A stretch of DNA of 64,000 nucleotides from an uncultured Devosia sp. (GTDB taxonomy: Bacteria; Pseudomonadota; Alphaproteobacteria; Rhizobiales; Devosiaceae): assembly GCF_946479885.1 (NCBI RefSeq), contig NZ_CAMLHM010000004.1, forward strand, positions 1-64,000, given 5' to 3'. Below the pieces are notes generated by a model that worked only from the letters and a program-made list of their open reading frames with translations, was not told the DNA's origin and ran no database searches. The position numbers and the translations under genes are program-made. Shown here piece by piece: positions 1 to 10,233 of the stretch. Within the stretch, counting starts at the first letter, position 1, and each line of letters opens with the position of its first letter.

Positions 1-133
1 ACTTGCCGCAGCCAGAGGGCCCGAGCAGGACGATGAATTCACCCTGGGCGATGTCGAGGTCCAGATGCTCGAGAACCTTCACATTGCCGAAATTGAGGGA
101 CAGATCCCTGATGGAAACACTGTGTTGCGTCAT
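1..133 (-). CDS. Sugar ABC transporter ATP-binding protein, N-terminal part (cut by window edge)
   Basis: Only the first 44 or so residues are inside the window. They begin with [20 protein letters not shown] and run into a Walker A motif, GPSGCGK, at about residues 38-44, which is the hallmark of an ABC ATPase. The ATG lies 4 bp after the stop of the upstream permease, so it is the last visible gene of a four-gene sugar import operon (binding protein, two permeases, ATPase). In this family the ATPase (MalK/UgpC/MsmK type) forms a dimer under the two permeases and usually carries a C-terminal regulatory domain, which cannot be checked here. The family call is firm; the substrate is inferred from neighbours. 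Confidence 0.85.
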   Translation of the reverse strand, partial: MTQHSVSIRDLSLNFGNVKVLEHLDLDIAQGEFIVLLGPSGCGK

Positions 134-137
134 GGTC

Positions 138-1061
138 TTAACCCTTCACCGCACCGGCGGCGATGCCGCGGACGAACCATTTACCCGAGATGAAATAGAC
201 AGCCAGCGGCACGGCAGCGGTCAGGATGGTCGCCGCCATGTGCACGTTGTATTCGCGCACGCCGGTTGTCGTGTTGACGATGTTGTTGAGCTGCACGGTC
301 ATCGGCATGTTTTCGCGACCGGCGAAGACGGTGCCGAACAGGAAATCGTTCCAGATACCGGTCACCTGCAGAATGACAGCCACGATGGTGATCGGCACGG
401 CCATGGGGATCATGATCTGGAAGAAGATCTGCCAGAACCCTGCCCCGTCGACACGCGCTGCCTTGAACAGCTCGGGCGGAAGCGCCGCGAAGAAGTTGCG
501 GAACAGCAGCGTCAGGATGGGCATGCCGAAGATGGTGTGGATGATGATGATGCAGGGGAAGGTACCGAAGATACCCAGTTCGCGCATGCCGATGATCAGC
601 GGATAGATCACCACCTGGTAGGGCACGAAAGCACCGAACACGAGCAGGCCAAACAGGACATTGGCACCCTTGTAGCGCCAGAAGCTGAGCGCGTAGCCGT
701 TGAGGCAGGCTATGATGATCGAGATGATGGTGCCGACGACGGTGATCTTGACCGAGTTGAGGAAGCCCGGCTTGAGGCCGTTGCAATCACGACCCGTACA
801 GGCGGTGTCCCAGGCCTTGAGCCAGGGCTCGAAGGTGATCTGCTGCGGCCACTGGAAGATGTGGCGCAACTGGATTTCCGGCATGGTCTTGAGCGAGGTC
901 ACGACCATGACCCAGAGGGGCATGAGGAAGAACAGGGCGGCCAGCACGAGGAAGGCATAGATGCCGACGCGGGAGATGGTCAGGCTCTTGGGCTTGGCGC
1001 CGCGCGGACCGGCTGCGACTTGAGAACTGCCGACGGGTGCGGCCATGGTTTCAGTGGTCAT
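138..1061 (-). CDS. Sugar ABC transporter permease, MalG/GtsC type
   Basis: This 307-residue inner-membrane protein has six hydrophobic segments, the first at about residues 30-55. Towards the C-terminal half it carries the EAA-type loop (sequence around [19 protein letters not shown]) that docks on the ATPase. A short hydrophilic N-terminus and a periplasmic loop with a Cys pair (around TACTGRDC) precede the second segment. It lies 3 bp after the other permease and 4 bp before the ATPase, so the genes are clearly co-transcribed. The order binding protein, permease, permease, ATPase and the similarity of the binding protein to GtsA-like glucose/mannose binders suggest hexose import, but this is inference. 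Confidence 0.9.
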   Translation of the reverse strand: MTTETMAAPVGSSQVAAGPRGAKPKSLTISRVGIYAFLVLAALFFLMPLWVMVVTSLKTMPEIQLRHIFQWPQQITFEPWLKAWDTACTGRDCNGLKPGFLNSVKITVVGTIISIIIACLNGYALSFWRYKGANVLFGLLVFGAFVPYQVVIYPLIIGMRELGIFGTFPCIIIIHTIFGMPILTLLFRNFFAALPPELFKAARVDGAGFWQIFFQIMIPMAVPITIVAVILQVTGIWNDFLFGTVFAGRENMPMTVQLNNIVNTTTGVREYNVHMAATILTAAVPLAVYFISGKWFVRGIAAGAVKG

Positions 1062-1064
1062 GGC

Positions 1065-2021
1065 TCAGTACCCCTTGGCCTTGTTGGCGCGCCATTGCGC
1101 AAATGCCTGGATGCTCAGCAGCACGACGACCGGCAGCAGCATCATGGTCGCAGCGGCCATGCCGAGGCCGACATTGGAGCGATCGGTAATGTGCTGGATG
1201 ACGAAGACGGCCGGCATCTGGGTGGCGATACCAGGACCGCCCTGGGTCATGGCGACAACCAGATCGAAGACGCGCACGACGCCGACGCACTGCAGGATGA
1301 AGGCGGTGAGGATCGCGCCACGCATCATGGGCAGCACGATGAAGAGATAGGTCCGCCAGGCCGGGATGCCATCGATCTTGGCGGCTTTCCAGATTTCGCC
1401 GTCAACGCCGCGCAGGCCCGCCAGCATGATGGCCATGGTGACGCCCACGCCATTCCAGATGCCAGCGACCACGAGGCCATAAATGGCCGTATCGGCGCTG
1501 ACCAGCGGGGCGAAGGCGAAGTCGGTGAAACCGAGGCCGCGAACGGTGGCCTGGATGCCGTAGTTGGGATCCAGAATCCAGCGCCAGACGAGGCCGGTAA
1601 TGACCAGCGACATGGCGAAGGGGTAGAGGAAAATGGAACGGAACCAGTCTTCCGCCTTGATACGCTGATCCATGAACACGGCCAGCAGATAGCCGGCGGT
1701 CATGTTGGCGAGGATGGACATCAACCCGAAGAACCACAGGTTGTTGACCGAGATCAGCCAGCGGCCGGTGGACCAGAGGCGGGCGTACTGATCGGTACCA
1801 ACGAAATTCTCGACGCCGAAGGCCGGGAAGATGCGCGAATTGGTGAAGGACAGCACGAACGAATAGACGATACAGATAACGAAGACACCGACGGCGGTCA
1901 GGATGAGCGGCAGCGTGCCGATGACTGACATGAGCGTCGTGATGCGGAACGGCTTCCGCCCAGAGGAACTGGCTGCCTTGATGACAGCACCGCCCTCTTT
2001 GGCCGTAGCAAGCTGAGCCAT
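1065..2021 (-). CDS. Sugar ABC transporter permease, MalF/GtsB type
   Basis: This 318-residue permease is the partner of the gene that follows it. It has a cytoplasmic N-terminus, six predicted membrane segments starting at about residue 35, and an EAA-type loop near AAKIDGIPAWRTYLFIVLP. I chose the ATG at 2021 (MAQLATAKEG) because AAGGGAAA lies just upstream; the reading frame stays open to 2117, but that extension covers the intergenic stem-loop region and looks noncoding. The gene follows the binding protein after about 115 bp containing a strong inverted repeat. The family is certain; the substrate is inferred. Confidence 0.9.
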   Translation of the reverse strand: MAQLATAKEGGAVIKAASSSGRKPFRITTLMSVIGTLPLILTAVGVFVICIVYSFVLSFTNSRIFPAFGVENFVGTDQYARLWSTGRWLISVNNLWFFGLMSILANMTAGYLLAVFMDQRIKAEDWFRSIFLYPFAMSLVITGLVWRWILDPNYGIQATVRGLGFTDFAFAPLVSADTAIYGLVVAGIWNGVGVTMAIMLAGLRGVDGEIWKAAKIDGIPAWRTYLFIVLPMMRGAILTAFILQCVGVVRVFDLVVAMTQGGPGIATQMPAVFVIQHITDRSNVGLGMAAATMMLLPVVVLLSIQAFAQWRANKAKGY

Positions 2022-2091
2022 GACGATTTCCCTTATGGGTCGAGGTGAAGGGCGGTCCGACTCAGGCGCGACCAGTTTTGCCCCAAATGCA

Positions 2092-2123
2092 AACCGGGTG
2101 GCCCTTTGAGGGGTCACCCGGTT
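2092..2123 (-). terminator. Stem-loop between binding-protein and permease genes
   Basis: Perfect 9-bp arms AACCGGGTG (2092-2100) and CACCCGGTT (2115-2123) enclose a loop that can itself pair (CCC with GGG). There is no clear T-run on the minus strand, so it may act as a partial terminator or as a 3' RNA-stabilising hairpin that lets the binding protein be made in excess over the membrane parts. The same arrangement occurs in two other ABC operons of this window. Confidence 0.6.
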
Positions 2124-2136
2124 CGTCCACTATGGA

Positions 2137-3375
2137 TTATTCAGCCGACGCGATGATGTCGACGAAGCGCTGCTGGATTTCTTCGACGGTCAGGTCGGGG
2201 TTGGCCCAGGCTTCAGCCCAGAGATCGTCCATCTGGCCGATCGAGTCCTGGGTCAGGTAGATGCCAGCGCCCTGGATCACGTGGTCGGGGTCCTTGAGGA
2301 TCTCAAGGCCGGCCTTCATGCAATCGTCGGCGAGGGACATGTCAACGTCGTCACGCACCGGGAGCGAACCCTTGGCGTTGTTGAACAGAGCCTGGACCTG
2401 CGGATTGACCATCATCGAGGCCATCTTCAGCTGGGCAGCTTCAACAGCCGGATCATCCTGCTTGGGGAACAGGAAGATGTCGCCGCCGGTATCGAGGTAG
2501 GGCTGCTCAGCCGGGCCAGCGATACAAGCATAGTCGACACCGGGCTTCTCGCCGGCAACGGCGAATTCGCCACGAGCCCAGTCACCCATGATCTGCAGGG
2601 CAGCCTGGTCCTGGATCACGAGGTTGGTCGTGTCGTTCCAGGTGCGGTTAGCCGAACCTTCGTCGGTCAGGCCCTTGAGGCTCTTGAAGATCTCAATGGC
2701 GTGCTTGACTTCAGGGCCACCAGCAACTTCGAGGTTGCGATCCTTGTAGATGGCTTCGTGGCCGGCTTTGCCGAGTTGCGACAGCATCACGACGCCCATG
2801 GCGCCACCGATCTGCCAGGCTTCGCCACCGATGGCGAAGGGGATGACGCCAGCTTCCTGCAGCTTGGGAGCGGCAGCAATGAAATCATCGAGGTTCTTCG
2901 GCAGCGGAACGCCAGCCTTTTCGAAAGCCGGAACCGAAGCCCAGGCCCACTGCCACGAGTGAATGTTCACCGGGACGCAGTAGATCTTGCCTTCGAATTC
3001 GCAGACTTCGAGAATGGCTGCGGGACGGATGAAATCCTTCCAGCCTTCTTCGGTCGCCAGCGGGGTCAGGTCGAGCAGCAGGCCGGCTTCGGCGAGTTCT
3101 TCGAACTGACGGCTGATGTTGAACTGTGCGGCGCCCGGAGGATCACCACCGAGGGTGCGCTGCAGCGTAGCCGAACGAGCGTTTTCACCACCGGCAATGG
3201 CGGTATCGACCCACTTGTCTTCGCCCAGGGCGTCGAACTCACGAGCAAAAACCGAAACGGCGGCCTGTTCGCCACCCGACGTCCACCAATGGATAACTTC
3301 GACATCCGCTGCATTGACAGCGGTGGAGCCGAGCAAAGCAGTTGCCATAGCGGCAACCACTGCAAACTTCTTCAT
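2137..3375 (-). CDS. Sugar ABC transporter periplasmic substrate-binding protein
   Basis: The 412-residue product starts with a Sec signal peptide (MKKFAVVAAMATALLGSTAVNA, cleavage expected after NAA). The mature protein opens with VEVIHWWTSGGEQAAV, typical of family 1 sugar-binding proteins and close in feel to glucose/mannose binders of the GtsA kind. The ATG at 3375 is preceded by GGGAGGACAACCT, a good ribosome binding site; five more residues upstream (MGGQP) are not needed. It heads a four-gene import operon and faces a LacI-family regulator across a region with two palindromic operators, so expression is probably induced by the transported sugar. Sugar identity cannot be proved by reading. 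Confidence 0.9.
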   Translation of the reverse strand: MKKFAVVAAMATALLGSTAVNAADVEVIHWWTSGGEQAAVSVFAREFDALGEDKWVDTAIAGGENARSATLQRTLGGDPPGAAQFNISRQFEELAEAGLLLDLTPLATEEGWKDFIRPAAILEVCEFEGKIYCVPVNIHSWQWAWASVPAFEKAGVPLPKNLDDFIAAAPKLQEAGVIPFAIGGEAWQIGGAMGVVMLSQLGKAGHEAIYKDRNLEVAGGPEVKHAIEIFKSLKGLTDEGSANRTWNDTTNLVIQDQAALQIMGDWARGEFAVAGEKPGVDYACIAGPAEQPYLDTGGDIFLFPKQDDPAVEAAQLKMASMMVNPQVQALFNNAKGSLPVRDDVDMSLADDCMKAGLEILKDPDHVIQGAGIYLTQDSIGQMDDLWAEAWANPDLTVEEIQQRFVDIIASAE

Positions 3376-3470
3376 AGGTTGTCCTCCCAACGATCACTTG
3401 GAGCGAAACGCTCCCGCGAAGCTGCCAGCCGCAAGGTTGTCTTCTTGTGAGACATCCCCAGCTGGCGGCG

Positions 3471-3484
3471 TGTAATCGATTGCA
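3471..3484. promoter_or_regulatory. LacI-family operator 1
   Basis: The sequence TGTAATCGATTGCA is a near-perfect 14-bp palindrome with the central CG typical of LacI/GalR operators. It differs from the perfect site at 3506-3519 at one base and its centre is 35 bp away from it. It lies between the sugar ABC operon and the LacI-type gene, so it is the likely binding site of that regulator. Confidence 0.75.
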
Positions 3485-3505
3485 TGTCTCGGGTCCCGAA
3501 ATCTC

Positions 3506-3519
3506 TGCAATCGATTGCA
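3506..3519. promoter_or_regulatory. LacI-family operator 2 (perfect palindrome)
   Basis: TGCAATCGATTGCA is a perfect 14-bp palindrome with a CG centre, standing 84 bp before the LacI-type gene and 130 bp before the binding-protein gene. Two such sites in one divergent promoter suggest that the regulator controls both directions, including its own gene. Confidence 0.78.
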
Positions 3520-3603
3520 TGAGTTTCGTACACGCCTTGCGCACCTGTCAAGATCGAATTAGACCGTTTGGGTTACTGACAGCGAGAGGGGGCGCTGCCA
3601 GAG

Positions 3604-4668
3604 ATGAATCTGGTGAAGAAAACGCCGACGATTCAAGACGTTGCACAATTTGCGCACGTCTCCACCGCCACTGTGAGCCGCGCCCTTTCGAGCCCCGAAC
3701 GGGTGAGCGAGGATACCCGTGCGCGAATTTCGGAGGCTGTTCGCGTCACCGGCTATACGCCCAACCAATCGGCGCGCTCGCTGCGCCAGAAGACGGCCCG
3801 GACCATCCTGGTTGCGCTGCCCGATATCGGCAATCCATTCTTCTCGGTCATCCTCGATGCAGTGGAGCGGGAGGCGACGGCGCGGGGCTATGGCGTGCTG
3901 GTGGCCAACCGCTTTTCGGGTGGTGATTCCGGGGTCCGGATGCGCGATTATTTCATGTCGAACCGGGTCGACGGCCTGCTGCTGTTCGATGGTTCGGTGG
4001 ACCTCGAACAGCTGATGCTACTCACCGGCGCGCCGACACCGTTTCCGCTCATCGTGGTCTGCGAGGAAATCCCTCATGCGCCGTTCCACACGGTCAAGAC
4101 GGACAATGCCTACGCGGCGGAACGCGCCACCCGCCACCTGATCGAGCTCGGCCACCAGCGCGTGGGCCATATCAGGGGCCCGGAGGGAAACGTACTGACA
4201 ATGGAGCGCGAGGCTGGTTTTCGCAGGGCGATGCAGGCCGGCGGGCTCGACGTTCGGCCCGAATGGATGCTGCCTGGCGCCTTCGAAATGGAGGCCGGGG
4301 TGATCGCGGCGCAGCATTTCATGCGCCTCGACAGCCGTCCGACCGCTATCTTCGCGGCCAATGACGAAAGTGCGGTCGGCTTCATTTCCGGCTTGCGCCG
4401 GAACGGCCTCGACTGCCCGGCAGATGTCTCGGTCGTCGGCTTCGACGACCTGGCGCTGGCGGCCCATGTGTGGCCCCCTCTGACGACGATGCGGCAGCCG
4501 CGGGCGGCACTGGGTCGGATCGCGGCCGGCGCGCTGATCGATGTGATCGAGGGCGAACGGCACAGCCGGGTGCCGATGCATATGGTGCTGAGCTCGGAAA
4601 TGATCGTGCGCGGCAGCACGGCCCGCCCCCCTGCCCCGGCAGCGCCGCCCGCCGGCGCCCTGCCCTGA
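3604..4668 (+). CDS. LacI/GalR-family transcriptional repressor of the adjacent sugar ABC operon
   Basis: The 354-residue protein has an N-terminal LacI helix-turn-helix (TIQDVAQFAHVSTATVSRAL, residues about 9-28) with the hinge helix near NQSARSLRQ. A periplasmic-binding-protein-like effector domain follows, containing the usual GHQRVGHI and SVVGFDDL motifs. The C-terminus is a short Pro/Ala-rich tail. It is divergent from the sugar ABC operon, and two palindromic CG-centred operators lie in between. By family rule it represses until a sugar binds. The specific sugar is unknown. Confidence 0.92.
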   Translation: MNLVKKTPTIQDVAQFAHVSTATVSRALSSPERVSEDTRARISEAVRVTGYTPNQSARSLRQKTARTILVALPDIGNPFFSVILDAVEREATARGYGVLVANRFSGGDSGVRMRDYFMSNRVDGLLLFDGSVDLEQLMLLTGAPTPFPLIVVCEEIPHAPFHTVKTDNAYAAERATRHLIELGHQRVGHIRGPEGNVLTMEREAGFRRAMQAGGLDVRPEWMLPGAFEMEAGVIAAQHFMRLDSRPTAIFAANDESAVGFISGLRRNGLDCPADVSVVGFDDLALAAHVWPPLTTMRQPRAALGRIAAGALIDVIEGERHSRVPMHMVLSSEMIVRGSTARPPAPAAPPAGALP

Positions 4669-4727
4669 TCGCGCAACAAGGGGCGTTTCCTTTGGCCAGA
4701 AATCGGGTAAAGGGGGGCACCTGCGCT

Positions 4728-4804
4728 GGTCCCGTAGCTCAGCTGGATAGAGCAGCAGCCTTCTAAGCTGTTGGTCGGGGGTTCGAGTCCCTCCGGGATC
4801 GCCA
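4728..4804 (+). tRNA. tRNA-Arg (anticodon TCT)
   Basis: A 77-nt cloverleaf can be drawn: acceptor GGTCCCG pairs with CGGGATC, the D arm is GCTC/GAGC, the anticodon stem GCAGC/GCTGT closes the loop CTTCTAA with anticodon TCT, and the T loop is TTCGAGT. Discriminator G and CCA are encoded. It reads AGA/AGG codons. An AT-rich gene fragment follows, so this tRNA may have served as an integration site. Confidence 0.95.
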
Positions 4805-5005
4805 GGCAATTTTGGCCCATTGATTTCGTTGTGTTTTTGGGTGGTTTTTGTCCCACTTTTCCGAAGCCGATTTCGAGTGGGACAACTCCGTTCCTTGAGC
4901 GTTCCTAGGCACAGCCCTGTCCCGGCCGCGCCACAGCCAAAGCGTCAGCGCGCCGGCACTCGTCATCCTTGCTTCAGCGACCCAAGGCAACCCGGGTAAA
5001 CACAC

Positions 5006-5527
5006 TCATATCAGAACACGTTCGTCGTCCGGGTCCTTCACCTTGGCCTTGTACCAATCCAATGACATTTTGGCTATTGTCGGAAACAATACGATCCTTT
5101 TCGCAATACTGTTTTCCAGATGCATTAGCCTGATGGCGGCGTACAAGTTCCCTTTCGCCTCCGCAATCCGCAACATTGCCAGTCCGGTAGTTTTATCGCC
5201 CCACCTGATTTTGGCGCAACCGTATTTCATGTATATGGCCCCAAGACTCCAAGAGTCTTGCTCCTTAAATACTGCCTCAAGCCGCCGATCGTTCTCAAGG
5301 GATAGCAATTTGAGGATGTTAAATATCGCCAATTCGTGGGACTTTTGTTGGGCTGTCCTAAGCCATTTTTCTGCCGTTTCGACGTCTTTTTTGAAAATCT
5401 TGCCACGGGCGTACTCCCATCCAACCGCAATTTGCGCTTTTGGATCGCCTGATTCCGCGAGTGGCAGATAGTAATCGATCCACTGCTTGTCCTTGGCTTC
5501 ACGTGCTGACGTCAAAGGGGCACCCAA
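5006..5527 (-). pseudogene. Sel1-like repeat protein, probably a 5'-truncated remnant
   Basis: About 170 residues of open frame show Sel1/TPR-like pairs of helices: GDPKAQIAVGWEYARG with DVETAEKWLRTA, then GDKTTGLAMLRIAEAKG with NLYAAIRLMHLEN. Such proteins usually mediate protein contacts and normally begin with a signal peptide or other domain, which is missing. No ATG or GTG with a ribosome site opens the frame; TTG codons at 5527 or 5515 are the only candidates, and further upstream the frame runs antisense through betA. Base composition is clearly AT-richer than in the neighbours, and it sits beside tRNA-Arg. I read it as a remnant of acquired DNA; an intact short gene with a TTG start is possible. 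Confidence 0.5.
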
Positions 5528-5574
5528 ACAGTCACTATTTTCGGGGTTCCGAGCCGTGCGGCCCTGAGGGTGGT

Positions 5575-7236
5575 CTAGCGATCCGAGGTTTCCCAGCGTG
5601 GATTGATCCAGGGCACGCCATTGTCTGCCGGCAGCATGGCCTTGCCCAGGATGTGATCGGACGCCTTTTCGCCCACCATGATCGAGGGGCCATTCAAGTT
5701 GCCATTGGTGATGCGCGGGAAGATGGAGCTGTCGGCCACCCGCAGCCCGTCCACCCCGATGACCCGCAACTCCGGATCGACCACGGCCATCGGGTCGGTG
5801 GCCCGGCCCATCTTGCAAGTGCCGCAGGGGTGATAGGCGCTTTCGGCGTGGCGGCGGATGTGGTCGTCCAGTTCGTCGTCGGTCTGATATTTGTCGCCCG
5901 GCAGGATTTCCTTGCCGCGATAGGGGTCGAATGCCTTCTGCCCGAAAATCTCGCGGGTCACGCGGATGCAGTGGCGGAAATCGGCCCAGTCCTGGGGATC
6001 GGACATGTAGTTGAACTGAATGCGCGGCGGCGCCTTGGGATCGGATGAGCGTAGTGTCACCGCCCCGCGCGAGGCCGAGCGCATCGGTCCGACATGCGCC
6101 TGGAAGCCATGCCCCTCGGCCGCCGCCTGCCCGTCATAGCGCACGGCGATAGGGATGAAATGGAACTGGATATCGGGATATTTCACCCCGGCTTTGGAGC
6201 GGATGAAGGCGGCGCTTTCGAACTGGTTGGAGGCGCCCAGCCCGTTCTTGAAGAACAGCCATTGCGCCCCGATCAGCGCCTTGCCGAACAGGTTCCAGTA
6301 TTTGTAGAGCGTGATCGGCTGGATCGACGCCTGCTGGATATAGAGCTCCATATGGTCCTGCAGATTGGCCCCGACGCCGGGCCGGTCGGCCACGAGGGGA
6401 ATGCCATGCTCGGCCAGTTGCGCGGCCGGGCCGATGCCCGACAGCAGCAGGATTTTCGGTGAGTTGATCGAGGATGCCGCGACGATGACTTCGCGATTGG
6501 CCTTGACGATCTCGACCTGTCCGCCGCGCTCGATCTCGACGCCTGTGGCGCGGCCGTTCTGGATGACCACCTTGCGGGCATAGCACTTGACCAGCGTCAG
6601 GTTCGGTCGCTTCAGCGCGGGCTTGAGGTAGGCATTGGCGACCGACCAGCGACGGCCGTTCCAAACCGTCTGCTCCATCGGCCCGAAGCCTTCCTGCTTC
6701 TCGCCGTTATAGTCGTCGGTCAGCTCGAACCCGGCCTGTTTGCCGGCTTCCACGAAGGTCTTGAACAGCGGATTGTCGCGCTTGCCGCGCGTCACATGCA
6801 GCGGCCCCGAATTGCCGCGCCGGTCCGGGTCACCGCCATGCGGGCCGGGATGCCAATTTTCCATGCGCTTGAAATAGGGGACGACATCGGCATAACCCCA
6901 GCCCGAGGCGCCGCTCTCTTCCCAATGGTCATAGTCGCCGGCATGGCCACGCACATAGACCATGCCATTGATCGAGGACGAGCCGCCGACCACCTTGCCG
7001 CGCGGCACGCCGAGGGTGCGGCCGCCCAGATGCGGCTCCGGCTCGCTGCGAAAACCCCAGTCGTAGCGCGGCATGTTCATCGGGTAGCTGAGCGCCGCCG
7101 GCATCTGGATCAGCGGCCCGATATCGGAACCGCCGAATTCGAGCACGATCACCGAATGCTTGCCGTCCTCGCTGAGCCGCGCCGCCATGGCGGCGCCGGC
7201 CGAGCCCGAACCGATGATGACGAAATCCGCTTCCAT
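5575..7236 (-). CDS. betA: Choline dehydrogenase (GMC oxidoreductase)
   Basis: The 553-residue flavoprotein oxidises choline to betaine aldehyde and can act further on the aldehyde. The N-terminus has the FAD dinucleotide fold ([20 protein letters not shown], residues 4-23). The two GMC signature regions are visible ([20 protein letters not shown] and [17 protein letters not shown]), and the C-terminus carries the catalytic His in [11 protein letters not shown] followed by [19 protein letters not shown]. The ATG at 7236 lies 10 bp after the betB stop; the open frame further upstream is antisense-like and was left out. It closes the betICBA operon, whose gene order matches that known from Sinorhizobium. 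Confidence 0.95.
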   Translation of the reverse strand: MEADFVIIGSGSAGAAMAARLSEDGKHSVIVLEFGGSDIGPLIQMPAALSYPMNMPRYDWGFRSEPEPHLGGRTLGVPRGKVVGGSSSINGMVYVRGHAGDYDHWEESGASGWGYADVVPYFKRMENWHPGPHGGDPDRRGNSGPLHVTRGKRDNPLFKTFVEAGKQAGFELTDDYNGEKQEGFGPMEQTVWNGRRWSVANAYLKPALKRPNLTLVKCYARKVVIQNGRATGVEIERGGQVEIVKANREVIVAASSINSPKILLLSGIGPAAQLAEHGIPLVADRPGVGANLQDHMELYIQQASIQPITLYKYWNLFGKALIGAQWLFFKNGLGASNQFESAAFIRSKAGVKYPDIQFHFIPIAVRYDGQAAAEGHGFQAHVGPMRSASRGAVTLRSSDPKAPPRIQFNYMSDPQDWADFRHCIRVTREIFGQKAFDPYRGKEILPGDKYQTDDELDDHIRRHAESAYHPCGTCKMGRATDPMAVVDPELRVIGVDGLRVADSSIFPRITNGNLNGPSIMVGEKASDHILGKAMLPADNGVPWINPRWETSDR

Positions 7237-7246
7237 GACGCCGTTC

Positions 7247-8707
7247 CTAGTAAGCAGCCCCGACCGGGCCCGTTGCGACATAGACCGATTTGATCTGGCT
7301 ATAGTGGTCGAGCGCCGCGCGGGAATTCTCGCGGCCAACGCCCGATTGCTTGACCCCACCGAACGGCGCTTCCACCGGGGTGATGTTGTAGGTGTTGATC
7401 CAGCAGGTGCCGGCTTCGAGCTGACCGATGACCCGATGCGCCCGCGCCAGATCGGCGGTGAACACGCCGGCCGCGAGGCCGAACTCGGTGGCATTCGCCC
7501 GTTCGATGACGTCGGCTTCCTCGGAAAACCCGAGCACGGCCATGACCGGCCCGAAGATCTCCTCGCGGGCAATCGTCATCTCGTCGGTCACTTCGGCAAA
7601 CACCGTCGGCTCGACGTAGAAACCGCTGTTCTGGCTGGGCGGCACCCTGCCCCCGATCAGGAGCCTGGCCCCCTCCGCCTTGCCGGCCTCGATATAGGCC
7701 AGCACCTTGTTGCGCTGCGCTTCGGAAACCAGCGGCCCCACCTGCGTCGCCTCGTCGAGCGGATCGCCGATCACGGCTTTGCTTGTGCGGGACACGAGCC
7801 GATCGAGGAAGGTTGGACGAATCTTGTCCTGCACGAAGACCCGCGTGCCGTTGGAACAAACCTGGCCCGACGAATAGAAATTGGCGTTGATGGCCGCACT
7901 GACGGCGCTGTCCACGTCGGCGTCATCGAAGATGATCAGCGGCGACTTGCCGCCCAGTTCCATGGTCACGTGCTTCATGCCCGAAGCGGCGGCGGCGTAG
8001 ACCTTCTTGCCTGTCGGTACCGACCCGGTCAGCGATACCTTGTCGACGCGCGGATCGCCCACCAGGGCCGCCCCCACGTCGCCATAGCCCTGGACGACAT
8101 TGAACAGCCCCGCGGGCGCCCCGGCCTCAATCAGGATTTCAGCCAGCTTCAGCGCGCCAAGCGGGGTCACCTCCGATGGCTTGAAGATCATCGCATTGCC
8201 AGCCGCCAGAGCCGGCGCGGCCTTCCAGCAGGCAATCTGCGTTGGATAGTTCCACGCGCCGATGCCGACGACGACGCCCAACGGCTCCCGGATCGTATAG
8301 ACGAAGTCGCCCCCCAGCGGGATCGTCTCGCCGGTCATGGTGGCGGCAAGGCCGGCGAAATATTCCAGCGCATCAGCGCCCGAAGCGGCATCGGCGACCA
8401 GTGTCTCCTGGATTGGCTTGCCGGTATCGAGCGTCTCGATCTCGGAAAGTTCCCGGTTGCGCGCCCGGATGATATCGGCCGCCCGGCGCAGAACGCGGCC
8501 GCGAACGACCGGCTTGAGGGCGCCCCATTCCTTCTGGGCGCGCACGGCAGAAGCCAGCGCCTGTTCGACAATGTCTGATGTTGCCGAATGCAGACGTGCC
8601 ACCACCGCGCCACTGGCCGGATAGACGCATTCGATCGGTCGGCCCGCCGCGTCCTCGACATAGCGGCCGTCGACAAAATGGCTGGCGGCTGGTTGTACGT
8701 CGCGCAT
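7247..8707 (-). CDS. betB: Betaine aldehyde dehydrogenase
   Basis: The 486-residue cytoplasmic NAD(P)-dependent aldehyde dehydrogenase converts betaine aldehyde to glycine betaine. Family residues are in place: Asn153 in GAWNYP, Lys176 in FKPSE, general base Glu250 in MELGGKSP and catalytic Cys284 in GQVCSNGTR. The length is usual for BetB. The ATG overlaps the betC stop by one base (TAATG), so translation is likely coupled. The bet context makes betaine aldehyde the probable substrate over other amino-aldehydes. Confidence 0.95.
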   Translation of the reverse strand: MRDVQPAASHFVDGRYVEDAAGRPIECVYPASGAVVARLHSATSDIVEQALASAVRAQKEWGALKPVVRGRVLRRAADIIRARNRELSEIETLDTGKPIQETLVADAASGADALEYFAGLAATMTGETIPLGGDFVYTIREPLGVVVGIGAWNYPTQIACWKAAPALAAGNAMIFKPSEVTPLGALKLAEILIEAGAPAGLFNVVQGYGDVGAALVGDPRVDKVSLTGSVPTGKKVYAAAASGMKHVTMELGGKSPLIIFDDADVDSAVSAAINANFYSSGQVCSNGTRVFVQDKIRPTFLDRLVSRTSKAVIGDPLDEATQVGPLVSEAQRNKVLAYIEAGKAEGARLLIGGRVPPSQNSGFYVEPTVFAEVTDEMTIAREEIFGPVMAVLGFSEEADVIERANATEFGLAAGVFTADLARAHRVIGQLEAGTCWINTYNITPVEAPFGGVKQSGVGRENSRAALDHYSQIKSVYVATGPVGAAY

Positions 8708-10233
8708 TATTCACCCCTCGGGAAACGCTTGCTCTCTTCGAGCACATTGAGGTCCATGTGGTTGCGCATATAGCGCTCCGAGGCCTGCTGCAGGGGCTGG
8801 AAATCCCACGGATAGTAGGCGCCGTTGCGGAGCGCGGCGTAGACGACATGCCGCCGCGCCTGGCTCGCCCGGACCTCGGAATCATAGGCCGCGAGATCCC
8901 AATTGGCGGCCGCCTGGGCGGCGAACCGGGCCAAGACCTCGGCATGTGCCGGATCAGCGGCCAGGTTTTCCAGCTCAAGCGGATCGGCGGCCAGGTTGAA
9001 GAGCTGAGCGGGATCGGCCCCGCATTCGATATATTTCCAGTCGCCGTCGCGCAGGCAGACCATCGGCGCCACGGAGCCTTCGGCGGCATATTCCATCCGC
9101 ACCGGGGCCGTCCGCGCGACGCCTTTGGCCAGCGGCACCAGCGTTTCACCGTCGGTCCACGGCATGATGCGATCGAGCGAGATGCCCGCCAGTTCACAGA
9201 GCGTCGGGGTCAGATCCATGGTGCTGACTGGTGTGTCGATCCGCCTGGCAGGCAGGCCTGGCGCCGCGATCATCAACGGCACGCGGGCCGAGCCCTCGAA
9301 GAAGTTCATCTTGAACCACAATCCGCGCTCGCCGAGCATGTCGCCGTGATCGGAGGCAAAGACGATGATCGTGTCCTCGTCCTGCCGGGTGCCGCGCAGG
9401 GCTTCGAGCACTTCGCCGATCTTGTCGTCGATGTAGGAAATGTTGGCGAAATAGGCACGGCGCGAGCGCCGGACATCGTCCTCGGTGATATCGAGTGCCC
9501 GGAAGTCGCAGGCATCCATCAGACGTTGCGAATGAGCGTCCTGGTCCTCATAGGGGATCGGCTGCGTCACCGGGGACAGGTGTTCGCAATCGGCATAGAG
9601 ATCCCAGTATTTCTGCCGGGCCACATAGGGGTCGTGCGGATGGGTGAAACTCACCGTCAGCATCCACGGATGCGGTCGCAAGCGCCGACCGAGGTCGTAG
9701 ACCTTGCGCACGGCGTTGAAGGCAACCTCGTCGTCATATTCGAGCTGGTTGGTGATCTCGGCCACCCCGGCACCCTTGACCGAGCCGAGGTTGTGATACC
9801 ACCAGTCGATGCGCTCCCCGGGCTTGCCATAGTCCGGGGTCCAGCCGAAATCGGCAGGATAGATATCGGTGGTCAGCCGCTCCTCGAAGCCGTGCAACTG
9901 GTCGGGCCCGACAAAGTGCATCTTGCCCGAGAGCGTCGTGGCATAACCCGCGGCGCGCAGGTGATGGGCGTAGGTGGGGATGTCCGAGGCAAATTCAGCC
10001 GCGTTGTCATAGACCCGGGTGCGGCGCGGCAATTGTCCCGACATGAAGCTGGCGCGACCGGGGGCACAGAGGGGCGAGCCGGTATAGGCGTTGGCAAAGC
10101 GGGTCGATCTGGCCGCCAGCGCCTTGAGATGGGGCGCATGCAGCCAATCGGCGGGACCATCGGGAAAGAACGTGCCGTTGAGCTGGTCGACCATGAAGAT
10201 CAGGATGTTGGGCCGATCAGCCACGAGCGGCAC
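8707..10233 (-). CDS. betC: Choline-sulfatase
   Basis: The 508-residue type I sulfatase hydrolyses choline-O-sulfate to choline and sulfate. The metal site begins at [12 protein letters not shown] (residues 9-20), and the sulfatase signature [11 protein letters not shown] starts at Cys56, the residue that is matured to formylglycine in this family. A second metal site lies at [16 protein letters not shown]-terminal region specific for choline-sulfatases is present. The start is GTG at 10233, inside the end of betI (17-bp overlap). It gives the cell choline, sulfate and finally betaine from one osmolyte. Confidence 0.95.
   Translation of the reverse strand: MPLVADRPNILIFMVDQLNGTFFPDGPADWLHAPHLKALAARSTRFANAYTGSPLCAPGRASFMSGQLPRRTRVYDNAAEFASDIPTYAHHLRAAGYATTLSGKMHFVGPDQLHGFEERLTTDIYPADFGWTPDYGKPGERIDWWYHNLGSVKGAGVAEITNQLEYDDEVAFNAVRKVYDLGRRLRPHPWMLTVSFTHPHDPYVARQKYWDLYADCEHLSPVTQPIPYEDQDAHSQRLMDACDFRALDITEDDVRRSRRAYFANISYIDDKIGEVLEALRGTRQDEDTIIVFASDHGDMLGERGLWFKMNFFEGSARVPLMIAAPGLPARRIDTPVSTMDLTPTLCELAGISLDRIMPWTDGETLVPLAKGVARTAPVRMEYAAEGSVAPMVCLRDGDWKYIECGADPAQLFNLAADPLELENLAADPAHAEVLARFAAQAAANWDLAAYDSEVRASQARRHVVYAALRNGAYYPWDFQPLQQASERYMRNHMDLNVLEESKRFPRGE

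Noticed and set aside
3..1928. 641-codon open frame on the plus strand opposite the sugar permeases
   Set aside because: It is antisense to two clear permease genes, is rich in His, Asp and Gly as expected for shadows in GC-rich DNA, and has no recognisable domain.
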